Below, piece by piece: positions 9,970-17,776 of a stretch of 64,000 nucleotides of DNA. This stretch comes from Streptococcus cristatus ATCC 51100 (GTDB taxonomy: Bacteria; Bacillota; Bacilli; Lactobacillales; Streptococcaceae). The notes below the pieces were generated by a model. It saw only the letters and a list, made by a program, of their open reading frames with translations. It made no database searches and was not told the origin of the DNA. Location of the stretch: assembly GCF_011612585.1 (NCBI RefSeq), contig NZ_CP050133.1, positions 1,735,001 to 1,799,000 of the forward strand. Direction: 5' to 3'. The position numbers and the translations under genes are program-made. How positions within the stretch are numbered: position 1 is the first letter of the stretch; the number at the start of each line of letters is the position of its first letter.

Positions 9970-10587
9970 TTAGAGCTCCGACGAATGGTGGCTGGCTTCG
10001 CGGGCATGCTCCAGCTTATCCAAATAATATTCTCGCTGTTCTTCCACCTCGTGGATGGTTGGCTCATCTTTCTGACCATGAACACGCACGATCTTAGCCG
10101 GGATTCCAACTACAGTTACATCACTAGGCACATCGGCCACAACAACTGCTCCAGCTCCAACTTTGGCATTTTCACCAATTTCAACTGGGCCAATGACTTG
10201 AGCATGAGCAGAGACCAAGGCACCCCGACGCACAGTCGGATGTCGTTTCCCTGTATCCTTACCAGTTCCGCCTAAGGTCACTCCGTGATACAGGAGCGCA
10301 CCCTTTTCCACGATGGCCGTTTCACCGATAACCAATCCACCACCATGGTCAATGAAAACACCTGACTCAATCTGAGCACCTGGATGAATCTCAATCTGAG
10401 TCCAAAAGCGCCAAAATTGGCTGTGCATGCGTGCCAGTAGCTTAAAGCCTCTCTTCCAGAGGAAATGAGAAAGACGGTGGGCTGCCAAGGCCTTGACACC
10501 TGGATAAGTCAGAATGACCTCCAGCGAAGTACGAGCAGCCGGATCATTTTCTTTTACAATCTCAATGGCTTCTTTCCACCAGCCCAT
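9970..10587 (-). CDS. cysE: Serine O-acetyltransferase
   Basis: A 205-aa enzyme transferring acetyl from acetyl-CoA to L-serine, the first step of cysteine synthesis. The N-terminal helical part (1-65) is the short form found in Firmicutes. The left-handed beta-helix (about 66-165) shows hexapeptide repeats and the active-site stretches IHPGAQI, FIDHGGGLVIGETA and HGVTLGGTGKDTGKRHPTV, ending at the AGAVVVADVP and VGIPAKIVR turns. A lysine- and glutamate-rich tail follows. It is downstream of pnp and upstream of cysS, the usual streptococcal order. Confidence 0.95.
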   Translation of the reverse strand: MGWWKEAIEIVKENDPAARTSLEVILTYPGVKALAAHRLSHFLWKRGFKLLARMHSQFWRFWTQIEIHPGAQIESGVFIDHGGGLVIGETAIVEKGALLYHGVTLGGTGKDTGKRHPTVRRGALVSAHAQVIGPVEIGENAKVGAGAVVVADVPSDVTVVGIPAKIVRVHGQKDEPTIHEVEEQREYYLDKLEHAREASHHSSEL

Positions 10588-10607
10588 CTTCTTCTCCTTT
10601 CATTAGG

Positions 10608-10672
10608 TAAAATAAGGGAGCAGGCCCTACACAAAGAAATTTGTAAGGTAATCGAGCCTGATCACTCCCTTT
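10608..10672 (-). terminator. Hairpin between pnp and cysE
   Basis: On the minus strand AAGGGAG and CAGGC pair with GCCTG and CTCCCTT across a long loop, followed by ATTTT. It may end or attenuate the pnp transcript before cysE; the long loop lowers certainty. Confidence 0.55.
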
Positions 10673-10675
10673 TCA

Positions 10676-12874
10676 TTATTCTTCCGATTTAGTTTTAGGG
10701 GCGTCTTCATGTTTCTTATGAAAATGCCCTTTTTCCTGATGTTTATCGTGGTCTCTCTTTGGCTTGTCAGGCTTAGGCGGACGTGGCAAGAGAGCTTTCA
10801 TAGACGCATCTACACGGCCTTTTTCGTCAATCTTAATGACCTTAACATCGACAAAATCACCAATTTGTACCAAGTCTTCGACATTGTTGGTTCGAGTCCA
10901 AGCCATTTCAGAGATGTGAACGAGGGCATCGGTCTTGTCAAAGAGGTTGACAAAGGCACCGAATTTCTCAATCCGAACAACCTTGGCATGGTAAACTTCG
11001 TCCACTTTTGCTTCACGGACCAAGCCAGCAATGATTTCCTTAGCACGGTTAATGGCCGCTTGGTCGCTAGAGTAGATCGATACATTTCCTTCTTCGTCAA
11101 TATCAATCTTAACGCCTGTTTCAGCGATGATCTTGTCGATAGTTTCGCCACCCTTACCGATGACAATCTTAATTTTGTCCACATCAATCTTGATAGTGTC
11201 GATTTTCGGAGCAGTTGGAGCCAACTCAGGACGTGGAGCTGGAATTGTCGCTTCAATCAAGTCCAGAATTTCAAAACGGGCTTTCTTAGCTTGGGCAAGA
11301 GCCTCTGTCAAGATTTCTGCTGTAATTCCTTCAATCTTGATATCCATCTGCAGGGCTGTAATCCCTTCACGAGTACCAGCTACCTTAAAGTCCATATCAC
11401 CAAAATGGTCTTCCAAACCTTGAATGTCCGTCAGAACCGTGTAGTTGCTGCCATCTGAAATCAAGCCCATGGCAATTCCGGCAACCGGTGCCTTAATCGG
11501 CACACCACCTGCCATCAGAGCCAACGTACCCGCACAGATAGAGGCTTGAGAAGAAGAACCATTTGATTCCAAGACTTCTGCTACCAGACGGATCGCGTAA
11601 GGAAACTCTTCCAAGCTAGGCAAGACTTGCTCCAAGGCACGCTCCCCAAGAGCACCGTGTCCAATTTCACGACGGCCAGGAGCACCATAACGGCCTGTTT
11701 CACCGACAGAGTATTGCGGGAAATTATAGTGGTGCATGAAGCGTTTCTTGTATTCTGGATCCAAGCCGTCCACGATTTGCGTTTCGCCCATTGGTGCCAG
11801 AGTCAGAACAGACAAGGCTTGGGTTTGCCCACGAGTAAAGAGACCAGAACCATGCACGCGCGGCAGGTAATCCACTTCTGCATCCAGCGGACGGATTTCA
11901 TCAACCTTACGACCGTCAGGACGGACCTTATCTTCAGTAATCAAACGGCGCACTTCTGCATGCTCCATTTGCTCCAAGATTTCAGCCACATCACGCATGA
12001 TACGGTCGGATTCTTCATGGTCCGCATATTTTTCTTCGTAGACTGCTGTGACTTGGTCTTTGACAGCCTGAGTTGCGGCTTCGCGCGCCAGCTTTTCTTC
12101 TACCTGAACAGCCTTTTGGAGGTCGCTGTTGTAGGCTGCGATAATCTCTGCCTGCAGCTCTTCATCAACATGCAGCAGTTCTACTTCTGCTTTTTCCTTG
12201 CCGACTGCTGCGACAATTTCTTCTTGGAAGGCAATCAATTCTTTGACTGCTTCATGCCCTTTGAGAAGAGCTTCCAGCATGATATCTTCAGACAGTTCCT
12301 TAGCTCCGGATTCTACCATGTTGATGGCGTCTTTGGTGCCAGCCACTGTCAGTTCCAAAAGCGAAACTTCTTTTTGTTCCTTGCTCGGGTTTATGATAAA
12401 TTCACCATCCACATAGCCGACCTGAACTCCTGCGATAGGGCCGTTAAAAGGAATATCTGAAATAGAAAGAGCCAGAGAGCTACCGAACATAGCGGCCATT
12501 TGAGGCGAAGCATCTTCGTCATAAGAAAGAACAGTATTGATAACCTGAACTTCATTGCGGAAACCTTCCGCAAACATAGGACGAATCGGACGGTCAATCA
12601 AGCGGGCAGTCAGAGTGGCATCTGTTGACGGACGGCCTTCGCGCTTGTTAAAGCCACCAGGATATTTCCCAGCTGCATACATTTTTTCCTCATAGTTGAC
12701 CTGCAATGGGAAAAAGTCCCCCGTAGCCATCTTTTTGGACATGGTTGCCGCGGTTAAAACGGTACTTTCTCCATATCGAACAACGGCGCTACCATTTGCC
12801 TGCTTTGCAACCTGACCGGTTTCAACTACCAGCTCACGACCTGCAAAAACGGTTTTAAAAACTTGTTTTGTCAT
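10676..12874 (-). CDS. pnp: Polyribonucleotide nucleotidyltransferase (PNPase)
   Basis: A 732-aa phosphorolytic 3'-5' exoribonuclease of the RNA degradosome. Domains: first RNase PH core (about 1-230), helical linker, second catalytic RNase PH core (about 310-540, with [14 protein letters not shown] and [18 protein letters not shown]), KH domain with [12 protein letters not shown] (near 560-575), S1 domain ([20 protein letters not shown], about 622-690) and a charged His/Lys-rich tail. Length is standard. AAGGAG precedes the ATG. A structured leader of roughly 200 nt lies upstream, reminiscent of autoregulated pnp leaders. It borders the accessory island on its right. Confidence 0.97.
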   Translation of the reverse strand: MTKQVFKTVFAGRELVVETGQVAKQANGSAVVRYGESTVLTAATMSKKMATGDFFPLQVNYEEKMYAAGKYPGGFNKREGRPSTDATLTARLIDRPIRPMFAEGFRNEVQVINTVLSYDEDASPQMAAMFGSSLALSISDIPFNGPIAGVQVGYVDGEFIINPSKEQKEVSLLELTVAGTKDAINMVESGAKELSEDIMLEALLKGHEAVKELIAFQEEIVAAVGKEKAEVELLHVDEELQAEIIAAYNSDLQKAVQVEEKLAREAATQAVKDQVTAVYEEKYADHEESDRIMRDVAEILEQMEHAEVRRLITEDKVRPDGRKVDEIRPLDAEVDYLPRVHGSGLFTRGQTQALSVLTLAPMGETQIVDGLDPEYKKRFMHHYNFPQYSVGETGRYGAPGRREIGHGALGERALEQVLPSLEEFPYAIRLVAEVLESNGSSSQASICAGTLALMAGGVPIKAPVAGIAMGLISDGSNYTVLTDIQGLEDHFGDMDFKVAGTREGITALQMDIKIEGITAEILTEALAQAKKARFEILDLIEATIPAPRPELAPTAPKIDTIKIDVDKIKIVIGKGGETIDKIIAETGVKIDIDEEGNVSIYSSDQAAINRAKEIIAGLVREAKVDEVYHAKVVRIEKFGAFVNLFDKTDALVHISEMAWTRTNNVEDLVQIGDFVDVKVIKIDEKGRVDASMKALLPRPPKPDKPKRDHDKHQEKGHFHKKHEDAPKTKSEE

Positions 12875-13080
12875 AAAGACTCCTTGCCGAGCACATGCTC
12901 AAATTTTTTCATACGCCTTGGCTACAAAGATCAAGATATTAAGCCCGTCAAAAGCAATGTAAACATAGGAAAGCGAACGGCGGAGCGACTGCTCCTAGAT
13001 AGATTTATCTTTTTTTACAAAAAGCCTAGGAGGTGTTCAGTTAGCACCGTGACTTTAATTTTATGTTCTTAGTAGCTTAT
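12875..13080 (-). promoter_or_regulatory. Structured leader of pnp
   Basis: The upstream region of pnp holds a perfect hairpin GGAGC-GACT-GCTCC (12982-12995) and a GGTGC/ACACC-type stem near 13034-13048. In other bacteria PNPase and RNase III autoregulate pnp through leader stems; the same is inferred here, not shown. I did not find a confident promoter. Confidence 0.4.
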
Positions 13081-13140
13081 TATATCCTCATCTTTGTATC
13101 AAGCACGTACAGACCCTATTTTACCACAATTTCAGCCAAA

Positions 13141-13166
13141 AGAAAAAGGCTTTGATAGCCTTTTTA
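13141..13166. terminator. Bidirectional hairpin upstream of pnp
   Basis: AAAAAGGCT/AGCCTTTTT with a 5-nt loop and T-runs on both strands. It insulates pnp from the accessory island. The next 130 bp hold only a short AAAACGCGTTTT palindrome (near 13259). Confidence 0.7.
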
Positions 13167-13295
13167 AATGAATATCTTGAATCTACATATTTTTAGAGCT
13201 AGTTATATTTATTTTAAAAAAATTAAACCTAATCTATCGTTTCGCGACTAACCGCATAAAAACGCGTTTTTTGAGCACCGCCTGAATTATTCTTC

Positions 13296-13547
13296 TTATT
13301 TCACACCATATGAAGCGAGACAGACTGAAACTCCCAAAATAAAAAAGAGCCCTAATATGACTCCGGTTGCAGATTATTCAAATTTTGATTCATTCGCGTC
13401 ATTGGCAGGTTTCATATTGATTTGCAAAAGATTCGTAATGTTTTCTTTATCAGTCGTAGCTTTTCCTTTACTATCTACTTTAATAGCAAGGCAATGAGTA
13501 CTAGTATCAACTATTTTGCATGCTTTATTTTTATGTAAATATTTTAA
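13296..13547 (-). pseudogene. Decayed small protein gene with C-terminal membrane helix
   Basis: On the minus strand one frame reads about 55 codons (including VDSKGKATTDKENITNLLQI) to a TAA. It continues in the same frame with SATGVILGLFFILGVSVCLA and a second stop after ASYGVK. The stop falls just before a hydrophobic segment, so an originally single protein with a C-terminal membrane anchor seems to have been broken by one nonsense change. No start codon or ribosome site remains at the upstream end, so the 5' part is lost too. I do not recognise the family. Confidence 0.5.
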
Positions 13548-13581
13548 TTATAACTCAATAAAAAGTGAAAGGAATTTTAAA

Positions 13582-13883
13582 ATGTTAAAAGACAATATAA
13601 AAAAGCCCGACTAGATGCAGGACTTACTCAAATTAGAAGTTACTGAAAATTAGGTGTAGCTCAAGCCCAATATGCTAGGTGAGAGAATGGAGGAAGAATC
13701 CTAAAAGATGAAACAGTAGAAAAGCTAGCTGAAATTTTTGGCACATCTTTTGAAATTTTAAAGGGGCGCGATGACGGATTGGAAGAAATTGTTAGTTTAT
13801 TGAAACAATATACTCTATCTAGTAAACAAAAGGAAGAAGTCAAGTGTTTAATTGAAGAATATGTTAAAAAAATAACTATATAG
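13582..13883 (+). pseudogene. XRE-family helix-turn-helix regulator, frameshifted and with nonsense codons
   Basis: ATG 13582 follows a ribosome site (AAAGGAA) and opens MLKDNI. One base is missing in the A-run near 13597; in the next frame the reading continues KKARLDAGLTQ, IRSY, stop, KLGVAQAQYAR, stop, ENGGRILKDETVEKLAEIFG and on to a stop at 13881. The first helices and recognition region match Cro/C1-type HTH proteins. The second stop sits where such proteins usually have Trp (ARWENG), consistent with a TGG-to-TGA change. One frameshift plus two stops mean it is dead. It probably belonged to an older mobile or defense insert. Confidence 0.8.
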
Positions 13884-13893
13884 GAAAAGGGAA

Positions 13894-13917
13894 AGGAAAA
13901 AGAGAGCCTAGGCTCTC
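13894..13917 (-). terminator. Terminator downstream of the leftward reverse transcriptase
   Basis: Perfect 16-bp palindrome GAGAGCCTAGGCTCTC (13917-13902) followed on the minus strand by TTTTTCC. It lies 8 nt past the RT stop and only works leftward. Confidence 0.85.
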
Positions 13918-13924
13918 AGTTAAA

Positions 13925-15157
13925 TCAATGAATTCGTAATTTTTTCATAATCTGTATTTGTAGATTATATTTATACAAACTATCGTTACTTCTAGCAATT
14001 GACGGACAACCAATTTTCTGTGCAATTCCCTCTAACTTTATTATTGAATACTTAGTATAAGTCACTCTCTTATTGAGCAAAAGCAAAATATCATCGATTT
14101 CAGAAAATTGGTTAAGAATTATTCTTCCATTTACACTAGAATCAACAGTAATCAGACTAAATAGGCGTGCGGTTTGTTCCGAGGTAAAGTTATTTGAATA
14201 TTTAGTTCTAAAATAATGAAATGTCTTCAATAAATCTTTTAATCTGTCTTCGGAATTAATAAACTTATAACTAAAACCAATTCCAAATTTTAACTTATGA
14301 TCAGTACCTTTTTCCCCACTCGATGTTACACCATATATTAAATTTTTTATTCTATAATAAAGAATCCAAAAATCTTCATCGGTATGAGCAGAAGATTTAT
14401 AATATTTAAAATATCTCGTAAGTCTATTTAATACTTTTTTGTCATACTTTTTTTTAGAAATGTCAATGTGTAACTTTTTATCAGATATATTAAAATTATA
14501 TCCAAGATACTCAAAGTTTAGTGTATTAACAGAGGGTGTGTATTCATATATATCTGTTTTACTCTCATTAGCCGATAAATCAATTTGTTCCAATAAACTA
14601 AATAATAAATTTTTCTCACTATTTTTATCAATAGTCATACTTTTGGGATAACTTTTTATGATTAATATGTCATCTACATATCTAACATAAAAAATTGGAG
14701 AAAATTCTCGTCTTATAGCATCATCAAATTCTTCTAAATAAACTTCAGATAATGCATTAGAAAATGGCATTCCTAACGGAACACCAGAAATGTCACTATT
14801 AAAAATAAACTTTTTAATAATATCCATACTAGGGTCTTTTAACAAAGATGATTTAACTAATTTTTGATATAGTTTGTGTTTGTTGATGGATGGAAAGAAG
14901 TTTTTAATATCTGATTTTATGACATAAAATTTCTGAGGTGTTGCAGTTAAATTTGACTGATTACAATAAATACTCCCCTGACTTAAAAATTGAATCAATG
15001 ATTTGATAATAGCGTTTCTATTTGGGAGCACTAGGCTGAATTTATTTATAATTTCGGTATTTACATCCTTTAATTCTAAACGTAAATCCTCTTTTTTTAA
15101 TTTATAAACCAGTCGCTTTCCTATGTTATTTTTTGAAAAAATCGAACTAAATTTCAT
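13925..15157 (-). CDS. drt3a: Reverse transcriptase, candidate Drt3a of a type 3 DRT defense system
   Basis: A 410-aa reverse transcriptase without maturase, endonuclease or integrase parts. Motif A is VIKSDIKNFFPSI (79-91, Asp83), motif B GVPLGMPFSNALSEVYLEEFD (125-145), and motif C YVRYVDDILII (158-168, catalytic YVDD). A C-terminal helical thumb of about 180 residues follows. Size and lack of accessory domains fit the Unknown Group/Abi RTs used in phage defense. A second, larger RT starts 271 bp away in the opposite direction, and a foldable RNA with ACACAC occupies this gene's leader. This pairing matches DRT3 (UG3 plus UG8). Base composition is far more AT-rich than the flanking pnp and pepF, indicating transfer. 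AGGG lies 7 nt before ATG 15157. The DRT3a label rests on architecture, not a database search. Confidence 0.75.
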   Translation of the reverse strand: MKFSSIFSKNNIGKRLVYKLKKEDLRLELKDVNTEIINKFSLVLPNRNAIIKSLIQFLSQGSIYCNQSNLTATPQKFYVIKSDIKNFFPSINKHKLYQKLVKSSLLKDPSMDIIKKFIFNSDISGVPLGMPFSNALSEVYLEEFDDAIRREFSPIFYVRYVDDILIIKSYPKSMTIDKNSEKNLLFSLLEQIDLSANESKTDIYEYTPSVNTLNFEYLGYNFNISDKKLHIDISKKKYDKKVLNRLTRYFKYYKSSAHTDEDFWILYYRIKNLIYGVTSSGEKGTDHKLKFGIGFSYKFINSEDRLKDLLKTFHYFRTKYSNNFTSEQTARLFSLITVDSSVNGRIILNQFSEIDDILLLLNKRVTYTKYSIIKLEGIAQKIGCPSIARSNDSLYKYNLQIQIMKKLRIH

Positions 15158-15174
15158 GAAATATCCCTAAAATC

Positions 15175-15379
15175 GTAGGCACAGGAAGGATAATAAAATT
15201 CCCTATGGGCAAGATTTTAATATCCTTACCTAGATAGACACCATATACAACGTGAGGTACATAATACAATGTACGGTACATGACACCTTAAGCTAAAGCT
15301 TGAAATAATCTTTTTGTGTGTATGAGAACTCAATCTTGTATTAAACTAGTATTAAAATATTTAGTGTTCTCAAGCCTAC
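15175..15379 (-). ncRNA. Candidate DRT3 template ncRNA in the drt3a leader
   Basis: Read on the minus strand, GTAGGC (15379-15374) pairs with GCCTAC (15180-15175), closing a region of about 205 nt. Inside are: a perfect 7-bp stem TGAGAAC (15372-15366)/GTTCTCA (15329-15323); one base later ACACAC (15321-15316) then AAAAAG; a hairpin AAGC-TTTA-GCTT (15301-15290); a hairpin GTACAT/ATGTAC with 6-nt loop (15274-15257); and a long stem GG..AAGGATA.TAAAAT/ATTTTA.TATCCTT..CC (15230-15184) with one U-U mismatch and a CCC-AUA-GGG tip. ACACAC next to a stem boundary would suit a repeat-adding RT. The ACACAC template is what I recall for DRT3 ncRNAs. Ends and folding are by eye. Confidence 0.65.
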
Positions 15380-15381
15380 AC

Positions 15382-15387
15382 TTTATA
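15382..15387 (-). promoter_or_regulatory. Probable -10 of the ncRNA/drt3a promoter
   Basis: TATAAA on the minus strand places a start near 15376, exactly at the 5' arm of the closing stem of the candidate ncRNA. The -35 region is poor (TTTTGT or TTGTCC at non-ideal spacing), so strength is uncertain. Confidence 0.45.
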
Positions 15388-15388
15388 T

Positions 15389-15396
15389 GGTACAAT
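15389..15396 (+). promoter_or_regulatory. Extended -10 promoter of the rightward reverse transcriptase
   Basis: GGTACAAT with a preceding T gives an extended -10 (TGGTACAAT, 15388-15396). Transcription would begin near 15403, with AAGGAT as ribosome site before ATG 15429. It is back to back with, and nearly overlaps, the leftward -10, so the two transcripts probably interfere or are co-regulated. Confidence 0.55.
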
Positions 15397-15428
15397 ATAA
15401 GGGACAAAAAATCAAGGATAATTAAATT

Positions 15429-17522
15429 ATGAATAAACAATATCTTAAACAGGAATGGTTTTTAACTACAGAAATTCTCCCTTCTGAGGTACCAACCTTT
15501 TTCTCAAATTCACCATTAAAAAATAATTTAGAAAATTTGATGAATCTGGTTCCAACCAATAATAAAAAGTTTAACGAAAAATTCAATGGAAAATATACAA
15601 TACCACTTCACTACGAAATCCCTAAAAATAATGGTAGTTATAGGACAATTTCGTTGATGCATCCTTCTTCACAGTTAAAGTTTTTATTTTATATTATGAA
15701 ATATGAATATTTACTAATTAACTTTCTTCAAAAGTCTAAATTTAATGTTCGTAAAGTTCAAAAAGCAAACACTATAACATATTCAGAAAGCAAAGCTTTA
15801 GAAAAAGAACTGTTAAAAATAGAACAAGATTTTGGCATCGAAGGAAATAATTCTATTACAAATGAAGAATTGGACCCTTTCTTTAAAAAATATTTCACCT
15901 ATAATAAACATCATACATTATCTAATATTCTGAATTCCCCTAGTTTTAATAGAGATAGTTTGCGATATAGATTTTTTTCTAAACTTGATATCCAAAACTT
16001 TTTTAGAAGTATATATACACACTCAATCACATGGGCAATTGTTGGAGATAAACATCTAGGTAAGGAATATTCTCATCATTCATTGAAAAATACTTTTGCC
16101 GCTCAATCTGACATAATTCAACAAAAAAGCAATGATAACGAAACTAACGGGATTATAATCGGACCAGAAATAAATAGAATAATTGCTGACATTATTTTAA
16201 CACACTGCGATTTTAATATTGAGAAAAACTTAAATCAGCAAAATATTTATTTCAATAAAAATTATAAAATTTATCGCTTCATTGATGATTATTACATCTT
16301 TTCCTCAACTTACGAAATACTAGAAATTATTGAGCAAGAAATTTCTAGGGAACTTTCTAACTTCAATTTAAAACTTAATCTTGAAAAACATCAAATTAAG
16401 GAGCAGCCTTTCTCCTTGGCTGATTCATCCATTATACAATTAAAGCAACTTTTTTATAGTTTCAATAATAGGAGAGAACTAAATCTTCTGAAATTATCAC
16501 AGAATCCTAATGCTATTGAAAACATTGAAAAGTATAAACAATGTCTTAATAGAGACTCTGCGAATTATAAAATTTCAGTAGGCAAGATAATTCTTAAGGA
16601 ACATACTTGGAATCATCTATATGATACAATAAGGAATATAATTAGCAATACACATAGTTCTAAAAGGCGGGTCGTTCTATACTTTTTAAAGACTATCTCT
16701 TTAGAAATTTATGAACCAATTTTTATTAATCAAGAAACGACTAACTATAATAAAAACTTTTATGAATACCTTCGAACGATAAATACTGCTCTTGATCAGA
16801 TAAATAATATCTATTCAATCCATCCTGATTCTGATACAACAAAGTCATACATTTATACTTTAATGAAATTCAGAGCTTCGATTTCTAAATTAAGAACAAC
16901 AATCAATAATAATGATAATAAAAACTTTATAACAAATAGTAAAAATTATTTATTAGATATCGAAAATAGGATATTTGAAAATATCTATCGTATATTGAAG
17001 AATAACTCAAATAGAATCAATAATATTTCTGATCTAATTGTATATTTGAAATTTTTTGATAAGAAGTTGAGTTCTCAGTTTTTATGTCAACTACTCGATG
17101 AAAATCCAGAAGATTACTATACACTTTGCGCTATTGGTTATTATATAATTGGATATGAAAGCAGATATAAGGTCGTCTTAAACTATTTATTTAAAACGAT
17201 AATGAATTTTGTCAGAAATTACCAAACACATACGGAAAGTTTATTAGAAGATGCTAAATATTTTTATATTTTAAATGATTTTATTTACTATCCTGGATTT
17301 CAAGGACTAAAAAAAGAAGGTCAATTTATCAGAGACATTTTAGAGGATTTGAAAGATGAAGAATTAAATAAACTAGAAAGAGATAGTACCAATTATTTAA
17401 TTTTTAAAGAATTAATGAATCAATCTTACTTTAACTGGAGTTTACAAGAACACGATTTTAAAAAATTACAAATTAAAAAGAAAGCTACAGACAGAAAAAG
17501 TTATTCTTTTAATGATTACTAA
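15429..17522 (+). CDS. drt3b: Reverse transcriptase with long C-terminal extension, candidate Drt3b
   Basis: A 697-aa protein. The RT core occupies about 55-330: IPLHYEIPKNNGSYRTISL (58-76, fingers), motif A FSKLDIQNFFRSIYTHSI (183-200, Asp187), motif B NGIIIGPEINRIIADIIL (240-257) and motif C YRFIDDYYIF (282-291, FIDD). The SIYTHSI-WAI signature is shared with defense RTs of the Abi/UG class. About 350 mostly helical residues follow without a recognisable catalytic motif. Very Asn/Lys/Ile-rich codon use contrasts with pepF downstream and marks foreign origin. Divergent partner of the 410-aa RT. Known Drt3b enzymes (UG8) are reported to make the second strand without a nucleic-acid template. 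AbiA-type RT is the main alternative. Confidence 0.75.
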   Translation: MNKQYLKQEWFLTTEILPSEVPTFFSNSPLKNNLENLMNLVPTNNKKFNEKFNGKYTIPLHYEIPKNNGSYRTISLMHPSSQLKFLFYIMKYEYLLINFLQKSKFNVRKVQKANTITYSESKALEKELLKIEQDFGIEGNNSITNEELDPFFKKYFTYNKHHTLSNILNSPSFNRDSLRYRFFSKLDIQNFFRSIYTHSITWAIVGDKHLGKEYSHHSLKNTFAAQSDIIQQKSNDNETNGIIIGPEINRIIADIILTHCDFNIEKNLNQQNIYFNKNYKIYRFIDDYYIFSSTYEILEIIEQEISRELSNFNLKLNLEKHQIKEQPFSLADSSIIQLKQLFYSFNNRRELNLLKLSQNPNAIENIEKYKQCLNRDSANYKISVGKIILKEHTWNHLYDTIRNIISNTHSSKRRVVLYFLKTISLEIYEPIFINQETTNYNKNFYEYLRTINTALDQINNIYSIHPDSDTTKSYIYTLMKFRASISKLRTTINNNDNKNFITNSKNYLLDIENRIFENIYRILKNNSNRINNISDLIVYLKFFDKKLSSQFLCQLLDENPEDYYTLCAIGYYIIGYESRYKVVLNYLFKTIMNFVRNYQTHTESLLEDAKYFYILNDFIYYPGFQGLKKEGQFIRDILEDLKDEELNKLERDSTNYLIFKELMNQSYFNWSLQEHDFKKLQIKKKATDRKSYSFNDY

Positions 17523-17738
17523 CATGATTCCAAGATTAAAAAGCAATGTTAAAACTTTACCTAATGTTCGTATGGTGATATGAGTTGATTTTGAAAGATT
17601 ATGTCTTTGGTAGCTTGTTTATCGCTAAATAGACAAAATATCTAGTTTTTCTCAAATAGTTTCAAAAAAGAATGTTGATTTATCAGCTTTCTTTTTCATT
17701 TCAAATCAATTCTCGGAAAGACATTTTGGGGGATTTTT
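17523..17738. other. AT-rich right edge of the island
   Basis: No open frame, no clear terminator for the rightward RT and no convincing repeat matching the left edge. Composition returns to the local norm at pepF. Confidence 0.5.
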
Positions 17739-17747
17739 TGCTATACT
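17739..17747 (+). promoter_or_regulatory. pepF promoter (extended -10)
   Basis: TGCTATACT is a -10 with TGn extension, 30 nt before the pepF ATG; AAAGGAG is the ribosome site. No good -35. Confidence 0.6.
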
Positions 17748-17776
17748 ATTTCTATATATGACAAAAGGAGTAGACT

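Noticed and set aside
10709..12460. Long rightward frames (up to 277 codons)
   Set aside because: Antisense shadows of pnp without ribosome sites.
15241..15300. GGTGTC direct repeats and ATGTAC/GTACAT copies as an attachment site or CRISPR-like array
   Set aside because: Copies are short, overlap the predicted ncRNA hairpins and are not regularly spaced.
13925..17522. Group II intron or retron
   Set aside because: No maturase or endonuclease domain, no intron domain V-like 3' end, and no retron msr/msd inverted-repeat layout next to a single RT; two RTs share one spacer.
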